A DNA stretch of 64,000 nucleotides from Bradysia coprophila (taxonomy: Eukaryota > Arthropoda > Insecta > Diptera > Sciaridae): assembly GCF_014529535.1 (NCBI RefSeq), contig NC_050735.1, forward strand, positions 10,737,739 to 10,801,738. Direction: 5' to 3'. The stretch's first letter is position 1. Each line of letters starts with the position of its first letter. Shown one piece after another: positions 21,901 to 33,100 of the stretch. The translations under genes and the position numbers were made by a program. The notes beneath the pieces were generated by a model, which was not told where the DNA came from, did not search any database, and saw only the letters and a program-made list of their open reading frames with translations.

Positions 21901-24900
21901 AAAGGAAAACTACCGACATTTGTTTCCGACAACCTGCGTCCGGTGGAGAGGCAGCGCCGGAAAAATATTAATAATGTCAACGAAGTTCTGGATTTACTGA
22001 ATGCTAAATTCAATTTATTTCGCAAAGGATTTCAAAACGATTCACCAAATGAGGCTGTCGGCAGTGTTGTCAAGCGTACGCTCCACGTAGATACGTTTTT
22101 AGATTTCATACATTCAACAGAGCATCCCGCAATCATAACCCCACCATCGCCTACCGAACAGGGCAGAAATCAGATTACCCATCGGGACATTCGTACATTT
22201 ATCGGAAAATCATTTAATTTGGCTCAGTTCAACCTTTGGAGAGGAGATCGTGTTGCTATTTGCTTACCCGAAGGACCTGTCCTCAATCTGTGTCTACTAT
22301 CGACAATGGCTTATTGTACCTGCGTACCGTCCAATTTCAAACTTACACCTGACGAACTTATAAATGACTACAGACATCTGAAAGTCAAAGCAGTTATCGT
22401 TCCGTATGACAAACTGATAACAAATAAAAACGACGCTTTGACTATACGCTTGAGGGAGGCTGGATTGCAATTGATTGGATTGAAAACAACGAGTGATTCG
22501 GACATAAGATTTACTCTGGCTGAAGATCCAATTAATGTGGAAAACAATAACACCGAAATTACAGTGAAAATCACTGGAACACCCCCACTGAACGAAACCA
22601 ATGACATAGTAATGTTGATACAAACATCTGGAACTACGGGACAGAAAAAAATAGTTCCCTACCGGCTGCAAACGTTATGCATATCGACTGTTTGCGTCAT
22701 TTTTTCGCTCGATGCCAGAGATACCGACACAATCATCAACATGATGCCGTTGTTTCACGTGGGTGGTATTATCCGAAACTTGCTGACTCCCATTTTTTCC
22801 GGTGGATCCATTATTCAATGCAAGGTAAATTGATGCAGATTGAAGTTTCATTCATGAGGGTGTTCAGGGTTGAATTGTTTTCATCCATTAAAATTAGGCT
22901 TGGAACAGGTCAGGTTTCACATGACCTGAAACTGAAGTGAAGAAACCTAATTTAATTCAGGTCAGGTTCAGGTTGAGTCTTAAATTTTCATTCAGGTTCA
23001 GGTCAAACCTGAAATGCGAAAATCCAGTTCAGGTTCAAACCTGAAATGTGAAAATCCAGTTCAGGTCAAGATCAGGTTCAGGCCAACCTGAAATGAAACA
23101 GGTCACACCTGACCTGTTCCGAGCCTTATTTGAAAACACTTTTTTAATTACTGGAGAGGAAACGTTGAAAAGGCTTTGTTTTCCACAGGGATTTGACCCC
23201 GTACTTTTTTGTGATATTTTGGAAAGTCAAACAAAGCCGATCTGGTTCTACGGCGTGCCTAGCATGCAACAAAATATTATTCAAGTAGCAACAATGCGAA
23301 AACTACCGTCCAAATGCTGTGACTTAGTGACGAAAATTTGTAATGCAGGCGCTGGACTGGCACCAGCATTGGCCAAAGAAATCAAGTCCGTGTTCACTCA
23401 GGCTGTAATTTTACCATCATATGGAATGACTGAATGTATGCCCATATGTGCCCCTCCCATCGATTATGCGTTAGAACTTGACGGTACTTCCGGTCAAGTT
23501 ATCGGACCTGAACTTGCTATATCCGTCGACAATGAAATAGTCCACAGCGACAACATTACCGGACATATAATGGTGCGTTGTGGTCCCTGCTTCGATGGTT
23601 ACGAAGGCGTTGACAATTCGGAGACTTTCGATGAGAATGGATTTTTCGATACCGGTGACATGGGCTATCTCAATAATGGATACGTTTACATTACTGGTCG
23701 TTCGAAGGAAGTGATTAATCGGGGTGGAGAGACCCTATCTCCGTTGGAAATTGAAAATGTGCTGATAGGTCATCCAAAAATCGCGCAAGTCATGGCATTT
23801 TCAGTACCTCATGACACATTACAGGAAACTGTTGGCTGTGCGATAGTCACTCGCGGTGAGTAATCCATTGAAAACTATACGTAAATCGTCCCATTTCCGT
23901 GTTTTACGCATTTTTCGCATCACCTACAAATCACCCAGACTTCAAGCATAAACCCTGAAGTGCCCTGATTGTTTGTCTTATTTTCAGATCAGCATTTACG
24001 TCCGAATCTACGATCCATACGAAGTTTTTTGGACCAAAAGCTGCATTCATCAAAACATCCCCAGTTGATTGTATACATGAACGAGATACCGAAAAGCAAC
24101 GTTGGAAAAGTAATGCGCATCAATTTCAGCAATCGACTGAACATACCCTGCATCACCAAAACTATGGAACTGACACCGTCTCAGCTATTGTATGAAGCCC
24201 ATTGTACAACAAGTGGACCAACATTTGACGTCGTATGCAGTACCGTTAAATGGTCGGTGAGCGATGTGGTCGAGGCAGTCAAAAAGTATCCGAAAGTAAA
24301 GGCTTGCACGGGATATCGAAACGGTGAAAATTTTACCTTATTTATTGTGAACATGCTTGACGACGTGGACGACGAATTAGTGCCGAACGTTAAAAATTTC
24401 CTTCGGTCGAAATTACACGACTATATGCTTCCGACCGACGTAGTCGTTGTACGAGAACAAGTGTTAAAGAACTGGGACTCAGTTGACGAGAAAAGCTTAG
24501 CAAATTTGCTTAAATCACAGCAGGAAGAAATCAACGACCCTGTTACATTAGTGTTGTGTGACCTATTCGGTCTGGCGATCGGTATAAGACAAAATGAAAA
24601 TGGTACCAAATTTCCGGCTGATGGCAGTTTCTTCGACAATGGTGGTGATTCTCTCAAAGCCGGATTCTTGATATCATTGATCCGTACGAAACTAGGCGTT
24701 ACAATACCGGTGACAACATTGTATGAAGTTGACTCTCAAACACCTGCAGGACTTGCAGCCAAATGTCGTGATGGCATGGCAAAGGACCATTTTCTGTTGA
24801 CCAATGGCTACGACGAATTTCGAAAGAAAGAAGGTGATGCCGGATCAAAGCAAACGTTTGAGAACTCTAACTACAAGAAACGAATGGAATCGAGACCGAA

Positions 24901-27304
24901 AAGTAGCTCGAAAAATCCATTCAACCCATTGATCATGTTGTTCCAAGCGTCACCGTTTTATTTAATGCAGCCGCTCGCACAAATTCTGCAATGGATTCTC
25001 TTTGTGCATATTCTGCTGTTCCTGGGATCGGTTCATCGAAAGTGTTTAGATATTTCATTGCCGAACGTACTATGGCTCCTTTCATCTTTGGTAATTACGA
25101 AAGTTTGCATGAGCATTATCCTCCCCCTATTCGGCATATTAATGAAATGGCTGGTAATTGGTCGCTATCGTTCCGGTACGTATCCCTTGTGGGGCGGTTA
25201 TTATCTACGTTGGTGGTTCGTCAACAAACTACTGTTGATCACTGACACTGGTATATTCAAACTCAACCCTCAACTATACATTTGGTATCTGCGACTGATG
25301 GGTGCCAAAATTGGACGAAACACCCGGATATCATGTGACGCCAAAATTGGAGAATATGATTTGATCAGTGTGGGATCGAATTGTTTCATTGACGACTGTA
25401 TAATTAAACCTTTCCGGCTGAGCTGCGGCCACATGAATCTCTCGAATATTGTGATTGGCGATAGCTGCGCCATAGGATTTCAATCGAATATAGTGTCTGG
25501 AACCACCCTTTCCAATGAAACCAATGTTGGTCCACAAACGACTACATACACAAGACACATGAAAGCCGGTGGATCATCAGCACACAAAGATACTGCTACC
25601 GGTATTGAGTTGGGGAATTTGTGTAGGGAAACGTTTCCTCAACTACACATCTTACTGGAATGTTTCGTCGGATGGCCAATTGTTATTCTATCGCAAATCT
25701 TGGCGCACATACCTTGGTTCTATTGCCTTTACCTGCTGACGGAGAGTAGATCATTTAGCAGTAGTCCGAACGTCACAGACCTTATTTTATATTTGACACT
25801 ACCGGCCCGAATTGGTTACTTTCTACTTGCCGTGATGGTTCGACGCTATGTCGTTCATTTGCTGTATATAATTCTGGTAATTTTGATTAAGCGATTGATC
25901 ATCGGTAAATTCGAAGCGGGTCCACGAAAGCTAGACCAAATGTCTTTACTTCGATATTGGCTGATGAAAACGTTATTGGACAAGGAAAAATGGCAGTTGG
26001 TATCAACCATAGTAGGATCCCATTATGAAGGCATTAGTATCATATATCGTCTGCTGGGGGCTAAAATTGGCAAACGTGTTTATTGGCCAGGAACGAATAT
26101 TCATGTGATCGAATACGATCTATTGACGGTGGGCAATGACGTGATTTTCGGTTCAAGATCGCATATTCTATGCAGTGATGCAAGTGAATCCGCTCCAGTT
26201 ACTATTGACGATGGTGCTATGAGCGCCGACGGTTGTGTAATTCTGCCAGGAGCTCGTATCGGTCGAAACGCCATTCTCGGAAGTGGCGGACTGTTGAAGA
26301 AACACTTTTATTTGGCTGATGATTCGATATGGTATGGGTCGTTCAATGGTAATGCGGTTAAGTTACGCGATGGGACTATTCAAAGGAAGTGCGCCTCAAC
26401 AATTGATGAAGGCAAAAAGGATAAAGCAATGGGAGGCTCAACTTCAACAACTATTTCGATGTCAACCAATAACGACGATAACGACACAAAAAGACCATAC
26501 GGGCGTGCGTTCTGCGATCGTAAGGCGAATTACTTCGTCTTCCCACTCGCTCTCATTATATTCTACAGTTGCGTCATACTATGTATCGGTACTGTGCTGT
26601 GGTGCGTGCCAATGCTAGCTGCACTACAGGTAACTGCTTTCTATATTCGGTCAGCTGAAGTATCTGAGTTTGGTGCAAATCAACCAATTGCCTGGCATTT
26701 AATCCTCGTTCTGTTCAGCTCCTTTTCACTTTTGTATACAGTATTAACCACGTCCATGTTATGTCTCGAAGTAATATCCAAGTGGGCACTACTCGGTAAA
26801 CGTGAAGCGGGATCATTTAATTGGGATACAAGCTCTTATTGTCAGCGATGGCAGATATTAATTTTAGTACAACACATCGCTCGAAAACATTCCCTCGACC
26901 TAATGGGTGGATCACCTTGGATTATCTTGTTTTTCCGGGCTCTGGGCTGTAGAATTGGAAAAAGAGTATGCCTTTTCCCGAACGGTGGTGATCCAGTCAT
27001 GACCGAACCCGAATTGGTCGTACTGGAGGACGATGTGGCGGTCGACAGGGCTGCGCTCGTTTGTCATTTGAATACGTTCGGTGAATTCAGCATCAATCCG
27101 TTGTGGGTCGGAGCAGGATCAGTTCTACAAAATAATTCAAGACTGGCGCCGGGTGCTCGTATGCTGGAAGATTGTACATTAATGGATCGTTCGTATATAA
27201 TACAGGGGGAAATCGCTGAAGCTGGGTCTGTATGGCAAGGCTATCCCGCAGTGAGCACTAGTTTTGAAGAACAGTATGCATTGTATTCAGGTAACAGAGC
27301 ATAA
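18977..27304 (+). CDS. NRPS-like synthetase: adenylation, carrier, then three membrane/beta-helix units
   Basis: Exons: 18977-19026, 21879-22824, 23189-23855, 23988-27304. The last three are firm. The first (MSLEFYRSLDSSELEYR) is chosen because its GT donor and phase join the acceptor at 21879. The product is 1659 aa. The adenylation domain (about 30-600) has the A3 loop TSGTTGQKK near 266, YGMTE near 410, DTGD near 487, GRSKEVINRGGE near 502, and the catalytic-type Lys in SNVGKVMR near 588. A carrier domain with the phosphopantetheine serine (DNGGDSLKAG) sits near 772. From about 870 three units follow, each with transmembrane helices, a (V/I/L)(I/L)G(R/K) turn and hexapeptide beta-helix repeats (GAKIG, GAKIGKR, GCRIGKR) ending in short loops. 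This order matches epsilon-poly-lysine synthetase and the NRPS terminal domain family. There is no condensation or thioesterase domain. The A4 region (MPLFHVGG, GFDP) looks acyl-CoA-ligase-like, so the substrate may be a carboxylic acid rather than an amino acid. Insect-style introns argue against contamination; horizontal origin is an inference. Confidence 0.85.
19027..21878. other. Proposed intron 1 of the synthetase-like gene
   Basis: No coding region is recognised in this 2.85-kb stretch. It holds short repeats of the type gactat(c/t)cgcaggcg at 19260-19370, an adenine run at 19630-19645, and a repeat block at about 20090-20400 (gtacttt, cactcg, gcataaataac words). Related words recur at 39540-39900. 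Confidence 0.4.
22895..23128. mobile_element. MITE (family E) in intron 2, rich in AGGTCA
   Basis: Ends taggcttggaacaggtcagg and, reverse-complemented, taaggctcggaacaggtcag. The interior is built from repeats of caggttcaggt and its complement and contains seven exact AGGTCA hexamers, counting both strands. A related, more diverged block is at 58146-58370. It forms most of the 364-bp intron 22825-23188. Confidence 0.7.
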
Positions 27305-29157
27305 GTGATAAATTTGTGGCTTTGATTCAATTAGGATGTCCTTTTTCTCTTAAATTAATCTTTTTCATAAAAAATTTGAGCTACCGAAATATTGTTCCAC
27401 TCGTGTAAAACTCTTTGGAGCTACATGAACACTATGTAAAAGAGCTGTCGTCGAGACCTATATAAATTCTAGTCAAAGATGTGGATAAAACTTATACTTC
27501 AGTAGTTATTTTCCCAATGCTCCTTTTCTACACGCCCAAGAGTCTATACCGTTACACGCCATCTATACGCTTTTGATATGCTAGTCATTACATTAGGAGC
27601 ACTGTGTCACATTATTAAACAAAACCCCTATGCAAAAAAGGTTTATTGATTGATGGAACGGTCTCCGATTGAGTTCTTTAGCAATTGTGACAGCAAGTCT
27701 TCTAATAAATAACTTAACTAACAATACAGTGCACTCGAAGTAGTGTGTAAATGGATTTTCAAACAGAAACATTTACGCACTAGTCACTAGTACATAAAAG
27801 TGATGACGCTTGTAAAAGTGATGATCCCACTGCCCTACATAAAATCATCGTCCTAACGTGTGCCTCAACTGAAACTTCGGGCGTACAATATGTTGACAAC
27901 TTCAGCTTCGCCTCAACAACATCGTCTACGCAAAATTTCTATTAGGGCAAGCAGATTTTAGTCAAGCAACGAAGCTGACAATAACATCGATGTATAATGT
28001 ACTAGAAGGCCAATAGCACACCTGTTGGCTTTTTTTGATAACCATTGAATGAAAGTTTTATTATTTCAGTCCTCTATTTGAGTGACGTACGTCAAAGTCA
28101 GCTTCGGTGCTAGAGAGTACTATGATTATAGCTATTTTTATAGACAGGTATCACTTCTCCAATTCTATTCACTTCTGCTTATTCTTTATTTCTATCTATT
28201 TCTCGGATAGACCCATCTTGCCCGTTTCTATTCTGTAGACTCATTGAAGAGCATAATCTGAAGTGAATCATAACTCGCCAATCAACGTAATAATCGCCTT
28301 TTCTATCTCTTTAAATATTCATTCCTGGACCCAATACCACATAGGGGTTTAGATCGGCTTAAGATCACCTGAGTTGGAAGTGAATTTCGGCTAACAGTTC
28401 ATTCTTCATTCATTCGTTGTTTCATTCTTCATTTGTTGTTTCAGCATCGGTTCTCATAAAGCTCCAACAAAAATTCTAAACTCACGCAAACAGCAACAGA
28501 AAACAACAAAAAGGCCAAACTTTAGGTCCAAGTAAAGTCAGATTCGCGTAAAAACGTTGGTACGTTTAGGACTAAACCTATCAATTTCCCAGATTTCTCT
28601 ATACTGTCCAAATCTGCTGACAAGTTGAAAGCCATTTATTTGTCCGGTTTTCTCAAAATATCGATCTCTGAAGGATCACAAAAAATATGGAACCGACGTT
28701 TACACCACAAATATTCTATTAAAATTGTACGTGCCACATGCCACAATGAAGTTAACTTGCGTTGCGCTTGAATTTACCCGAAGGTTGGGTTCCGTGTGTT
28801 ATTTCGGATGTGCTTTACTCCCAGTGGCTTATTAACTTTGAGTTTTAGGAACTTTTTTCCCACATTTTCTCGTGTTTTTACGTATTTTTCCAAAAATGTT
28901 TTTTGTGGAAATTTGGATTTTCCGACCTAAATCTAACCGTTAATTTTGAACACTTTTCGAGCGGTGTTACATCACACACCACAACTGACACTGTCTATCA
29001 TTTTGCCACTCTTTCCATCTTCTTTCAATTGATGAGAGACATCTGATAGCTTGTTTCATTAACTTTCAGTGGATTTGAAACATCAAGTCGTACTTGTGTA
29101 CCTTTACACTCGCCAAACCATGAAAACATTAAATATCACGCGTCAAAAGTTAAGTGT

Positions 29158-29286
29158 CCACTCCACTCAACAAAAAGTACTCTGTGAGAGAGCCGTGAGA
29201 GAGCGAGCTTTCAAATAAACAAAGGAAAAATTGAAAAAATTCAATTTTGTCTCTCACACGGAGTAATTTTTTCGTAAGAGGAAACA
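29158..29286. mobile_element. MITE family B, copy 2
   Basis: It repeats the sequence of 10566-10679 with small changes, including ccactcaacaaaaag near the left end, gtgagagagcgag, caaataaacaaag, and tctctcacacggagta near the right end. It is non-coding. Confidence 0.7.
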
Positions 29287-30237
29287 AAGCATTATCGGAA
29301 ACCACACTTTTTTAGTTCTCTCTCAGCAGACCTTGCAAACAGGTCTAGGGATCCAGGCGATGTTTTCCTTAATGGTGGAGTATGTTTATGTTATTCGTCA
29401 AAGAGAGAAATTTGATATGAAGGCGGAGCTTACTCTCCGTATCAACGAGTAGTGTGATGCACATCGAACGATCAACTCGTTCGGCTTTATATCGCGTATT
29501 TTCGGTTTCATTTTTATTCTCCTTCTTCTTCTATACATTCAAGTTCAACCTTGAATGGTGTGTATTATATTTGGTTATGTTGTTTGTGTATTTCATGGTG
29601 TGACGAGTGTAAAATTGTGTGCATCACAGAAACCACTCAATTTGTGAATTCGTATACCACGAGAATAATTTTTGCATAAGGTAAGCGATGTAGTAGCTGA
29701 CCGTGCATGAGTAACTGACCGGTTACATATTTTATGAGTTTTGGAAAATAATTACAAGTTAAAATTCGCAAATTAACGTTCTAATTAATCTTTAAAGCCT
29801 AAAGATTAATTTTGTCATGAAAATAATGGGAGTATTATGTTTAGCTTATTTGATATAAACATTAAATGAAACCAGTGCACCATAAAGTAAAAACCCATGT
29901 CAGTACAAAATTGCACATTTCTTAAGAAAAGCGTAAGATCGGTGTGGCATAAATTAGGGTTTTTATTGACAAAAGAATTATTAATGGACAATGCTTTGGT
30001 GTTTTGAGGTATTAAATCGTTCAGCAATTAATATTAATAACATCAAAAGTGTTAAAAAGTTAATATTTGATTAATTACATGGTGGTCAAAACAATGCATC
30101 CAAAATATGCCATGTTTGTGTAGTTGACCGCACGAAATTCCGTACATTTTTCTTCATGTGACAAATTCACCTTCTATGTGCTTTGTTGTGTACAAAATGA
30201 TTTGTTTAAAATTCGTTGATATTTTGGGTTGGTTGCT

Positions 30238-30343
30238 AGGAATCTCGCGCCGCGTCATTCACAATAATTCACATATTAACACATTTTGTATAAGGAAGAT
30301 GTCACTTTGTGAATTATTGTGAATGACGCGGCGCGAGATTCCT
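30238..30343. mobile_element. 106-bp hairpin MITE with perfect 36-bp arms
   Basis: The arm aggaatctcgcgccgcgtca and the 16 bases after it are matched exactly by the reverse complement ending at 30343, with a 34-bp loop. The GC-rich tip (cgcgccgcg) stands out from the AT-rich surroundings. The perfect arms suggest recent origin or gene conversion. Confidence 0.75.
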
Positions 30344-33100
30344 TAACACCTTTGGGTTTTTATTCGTTTTAATCATTGAAAATGGTTAAAAAAAATAAAA
30401 ATTAATTAATTGTCAATATGTCTGATATTCTACGGAATGGGAACAGATAAGATTGAATTCTGACGAAAAAACAACTAAGTTTCATCGAAACCATTTGGTG
30501 ATATTGATAGCCGAAGTTCAAAAATTGTTAGCCGGTCAGCTACTACCTCACTTACCTTACGTTTGTACACAACATACATACTTATGCAAAACTTATTCTC
30601 TCGGTATACGAATTCACACGTATACTGTAATTTCGTGGTTTCAATCCAAGTGATGCAAATAACTATTGTGATGCTCAAACTTGTGATAGCTTAAGGGATC
30701 AGGTCAAGGTCAAGTGAATGTTCGAATTCTTTGTATTGATTAAATAACTTAAATTTAAACAAATATGTGCTGCAATCGATGTTAATTCCAAACAAATGAT
30801 TTTTTTACCCATCTATTACTTTTATTTCCCGTACACTTTGATATAATTTTATTATTAAATTTTGCATTTATATGTAATTTTCATAGATTTTCACTTTTTT
30901 TGTTTAAAATTATATTTTCTATTTATAAATTGAATGCAATAACAGCAAATATAATAATTTATATAATGTAATGTATAGGTCAAAGGCTTCCATTTATTTT
31001 ATGTACATAAATATAGTAAATATAAATATTTGTTCTTTTGTTTGTTTGTAAATAAATAAATAAATTTTCCTTTTGATTTTTCAATTTGAATATGATTTTC
31101 ATTTCCATCTAATGAATTTTTCTTTGTGTTGTAATTGATTTAATGTTTTGGCTGTTGAATTGAATTGATTTTTAAAATATTTTCTTATGCGATTACGGGA
31201 CATGGTGTTCATTCTCTATATGATGTCATTGAATGCACTAATGTCATTTATATGCAACTGACTGATAAATGCTTTTTTAGAGATAAGAAGCGTAAATTGT
31301 CACTCGAGGCCGAGCTATTTTCCTTACACGTGCGATGTATGCGAAAAAATCAAAAGTCCCGAAAAATTGGCATGTGTCTTGATGTAAATTTTGTGCATAG
31401 GCGATGCCAATCTCGAGCCGAAGCCAACATTTCGCATGGGTAAAAATTCTGTCACGATACAAGTTAGGAACGCGCTTGCATCTAAAACGCCAGATTAAAA
31501 AACAAGAATAGACCGGCTAAAGCCTGGTGAGGTCTTTTTTCTAATTTCTGTTTGGAACTACCAACTACCAACTATTTGACCTACCAAAACTACCACATTT
31601 TCGAATTGCAATGTTAACTGTGAACTATCGGTTATCAGATAACAGATAATTATTATTTGCCTGGTGTTGATATGCTCATGGTGGCTTTGCAATTTTGAAT
31701 GTCAATCCAGCTCACAACTACCAAAGCTACCGACTACCAAATTTCCGATTTATAAATAGCCGAGCATGTAGAATAATTTCGTCAGTCGGTGCGTAGTTCT
31801 CGAATAGTAAACATCTCTTCCCCAAAAATTACGTTTGGTAGTCAATTATAGCCTTGGTAGTCCAACTACCAACTACCAAATTTTCGAATTGCAATGTTAA
31901 CTGTGAGCTATCGGTGATCAGAGTTTTTTTACTTGAGTTTCTGATTTCTCCATATAAAAATACATGCAAAATTCACAAAAAAAAAACACGAAAATGTGTC
32001 GGTTTTCAAAATTCCGCGAGTGTACGTCAACATTTTGAATTTTTTTATTCTGACGAGTTGTGCGGTTAAAGCCCGAGTGGAAGCCGATTACTCAACTTAT
32101 CGGAAGCAAATTAGAATTTATGGGTTTGGAGAGTTGATATTAACCGCATATCCGGCGCAAATAAGCAAATGTCACAGATTTTATCGAAGACAATTTAATG
32201 CATGGAAGAAATTCTAGAGTTCTTTTTTAAACATTGGAAAGATAATTATATCCCATGAATCGCACAAAATGAAACATATTTCCTAGACACTGGTATTTTA
32301 TCGCACACGATGACGTCTTCTGTCGACCCGAGACGCGCTCGTAATGCGATAAAAGGTTAACTTTATTTGAAAGGTGGGAATGATTCCGTTCTTTTTGAAA
32401 GGGATATATCATAGCCAGTCAGAATTTTATCTCCTAACTTTATAATCCAGGTTCCAAAGATCTGAAAATATTTTGAGATCATCGCGGAATTGAACGAATG
32501 ATGAATTTTCGGTTCCAAATAATTGAAACCGACTCCAGGAACCAAAAAATTATAATTCGTTCGAATTCCGCAAATATTGACACATCAAAAAAAGAACCGA
32601 ATTATTCTCAACCAGCCCACCTCTTAACTTTATACGAAATCTGCTGCACTAATTTCGTTTTCATTATCATTCGGAATGCTTAATACACGGTAAATTGTTC
32701 CTAATTTGACTAATTTGATCATTACAATGGATCATTTTTGTAATCAAACATGAATTGGAGAACATTACGGTTAAAACATTCAATATGATTGAGTTGATTG
32801 GTTGTTTTGGTTTGGATATTAGATTAAATATTTTTTTTTTTTTTTATTTAAATTTAAAACAATTTTATCACAAAATGGTAATGGTTTTTTGGTATATGTG
32901 TAGATGTAGATAAACATGATGAATATCTATAGGATATATTATAATCTGGAATAATTTTAATAGGTCCTTAAATGCTACAGGTTCCATTAAATTTTTTTTT
33001 TATTTTTTTTTTTATATCGTTTTACTATTCACCATTCATTGCACCATACGAACATACGAATGGTTAAATTTCAATTTATTTAGGTATAATTTTCATTTAT

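Larger units (their letters stand above)
27305..33100. other. 5.8-kb gene-free interval
   Basis: No convincing coding region on either strand. It holds two MITEs (29158-29286, 30238-30343) and a direct repeat at 31558-31645 and 31862-31922 sharing ttttcgaattgcaatgttaa. A TATA-like ctttatatcg near 29482 is followed by a possible splice donor aaggtaagc near 29680, which could mark a non-coding first exon. The rest is AT-rich. Confidence 0.4.

Noticed and set aside
18977-27304. Bacterial contamination as the source of the synthetase-like gene
   Set aside because: It is split by GT-AG introns, one of them holding a MITE whose family recurs near the ionotropic receptor, and it is flanked by insect repeats.
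18977-27304. Ebony or AASDH orthologue
   Set aside because: Those animal enzymes lack the three membrane/beta-helix units and end differently after the carrier domain.
31165-31443. 92-codon plus-strand frame
   Set aside because: No domain, no splice or promoter context, and overlapping antisense frames of equal quality.
27305-33100. Host gene on the plus strand starting near 29480
   Set aside because: There is a TATA-like word and a splice-donor-like aaggtaagc, but no downstream plus-strand coding exon within the interval.
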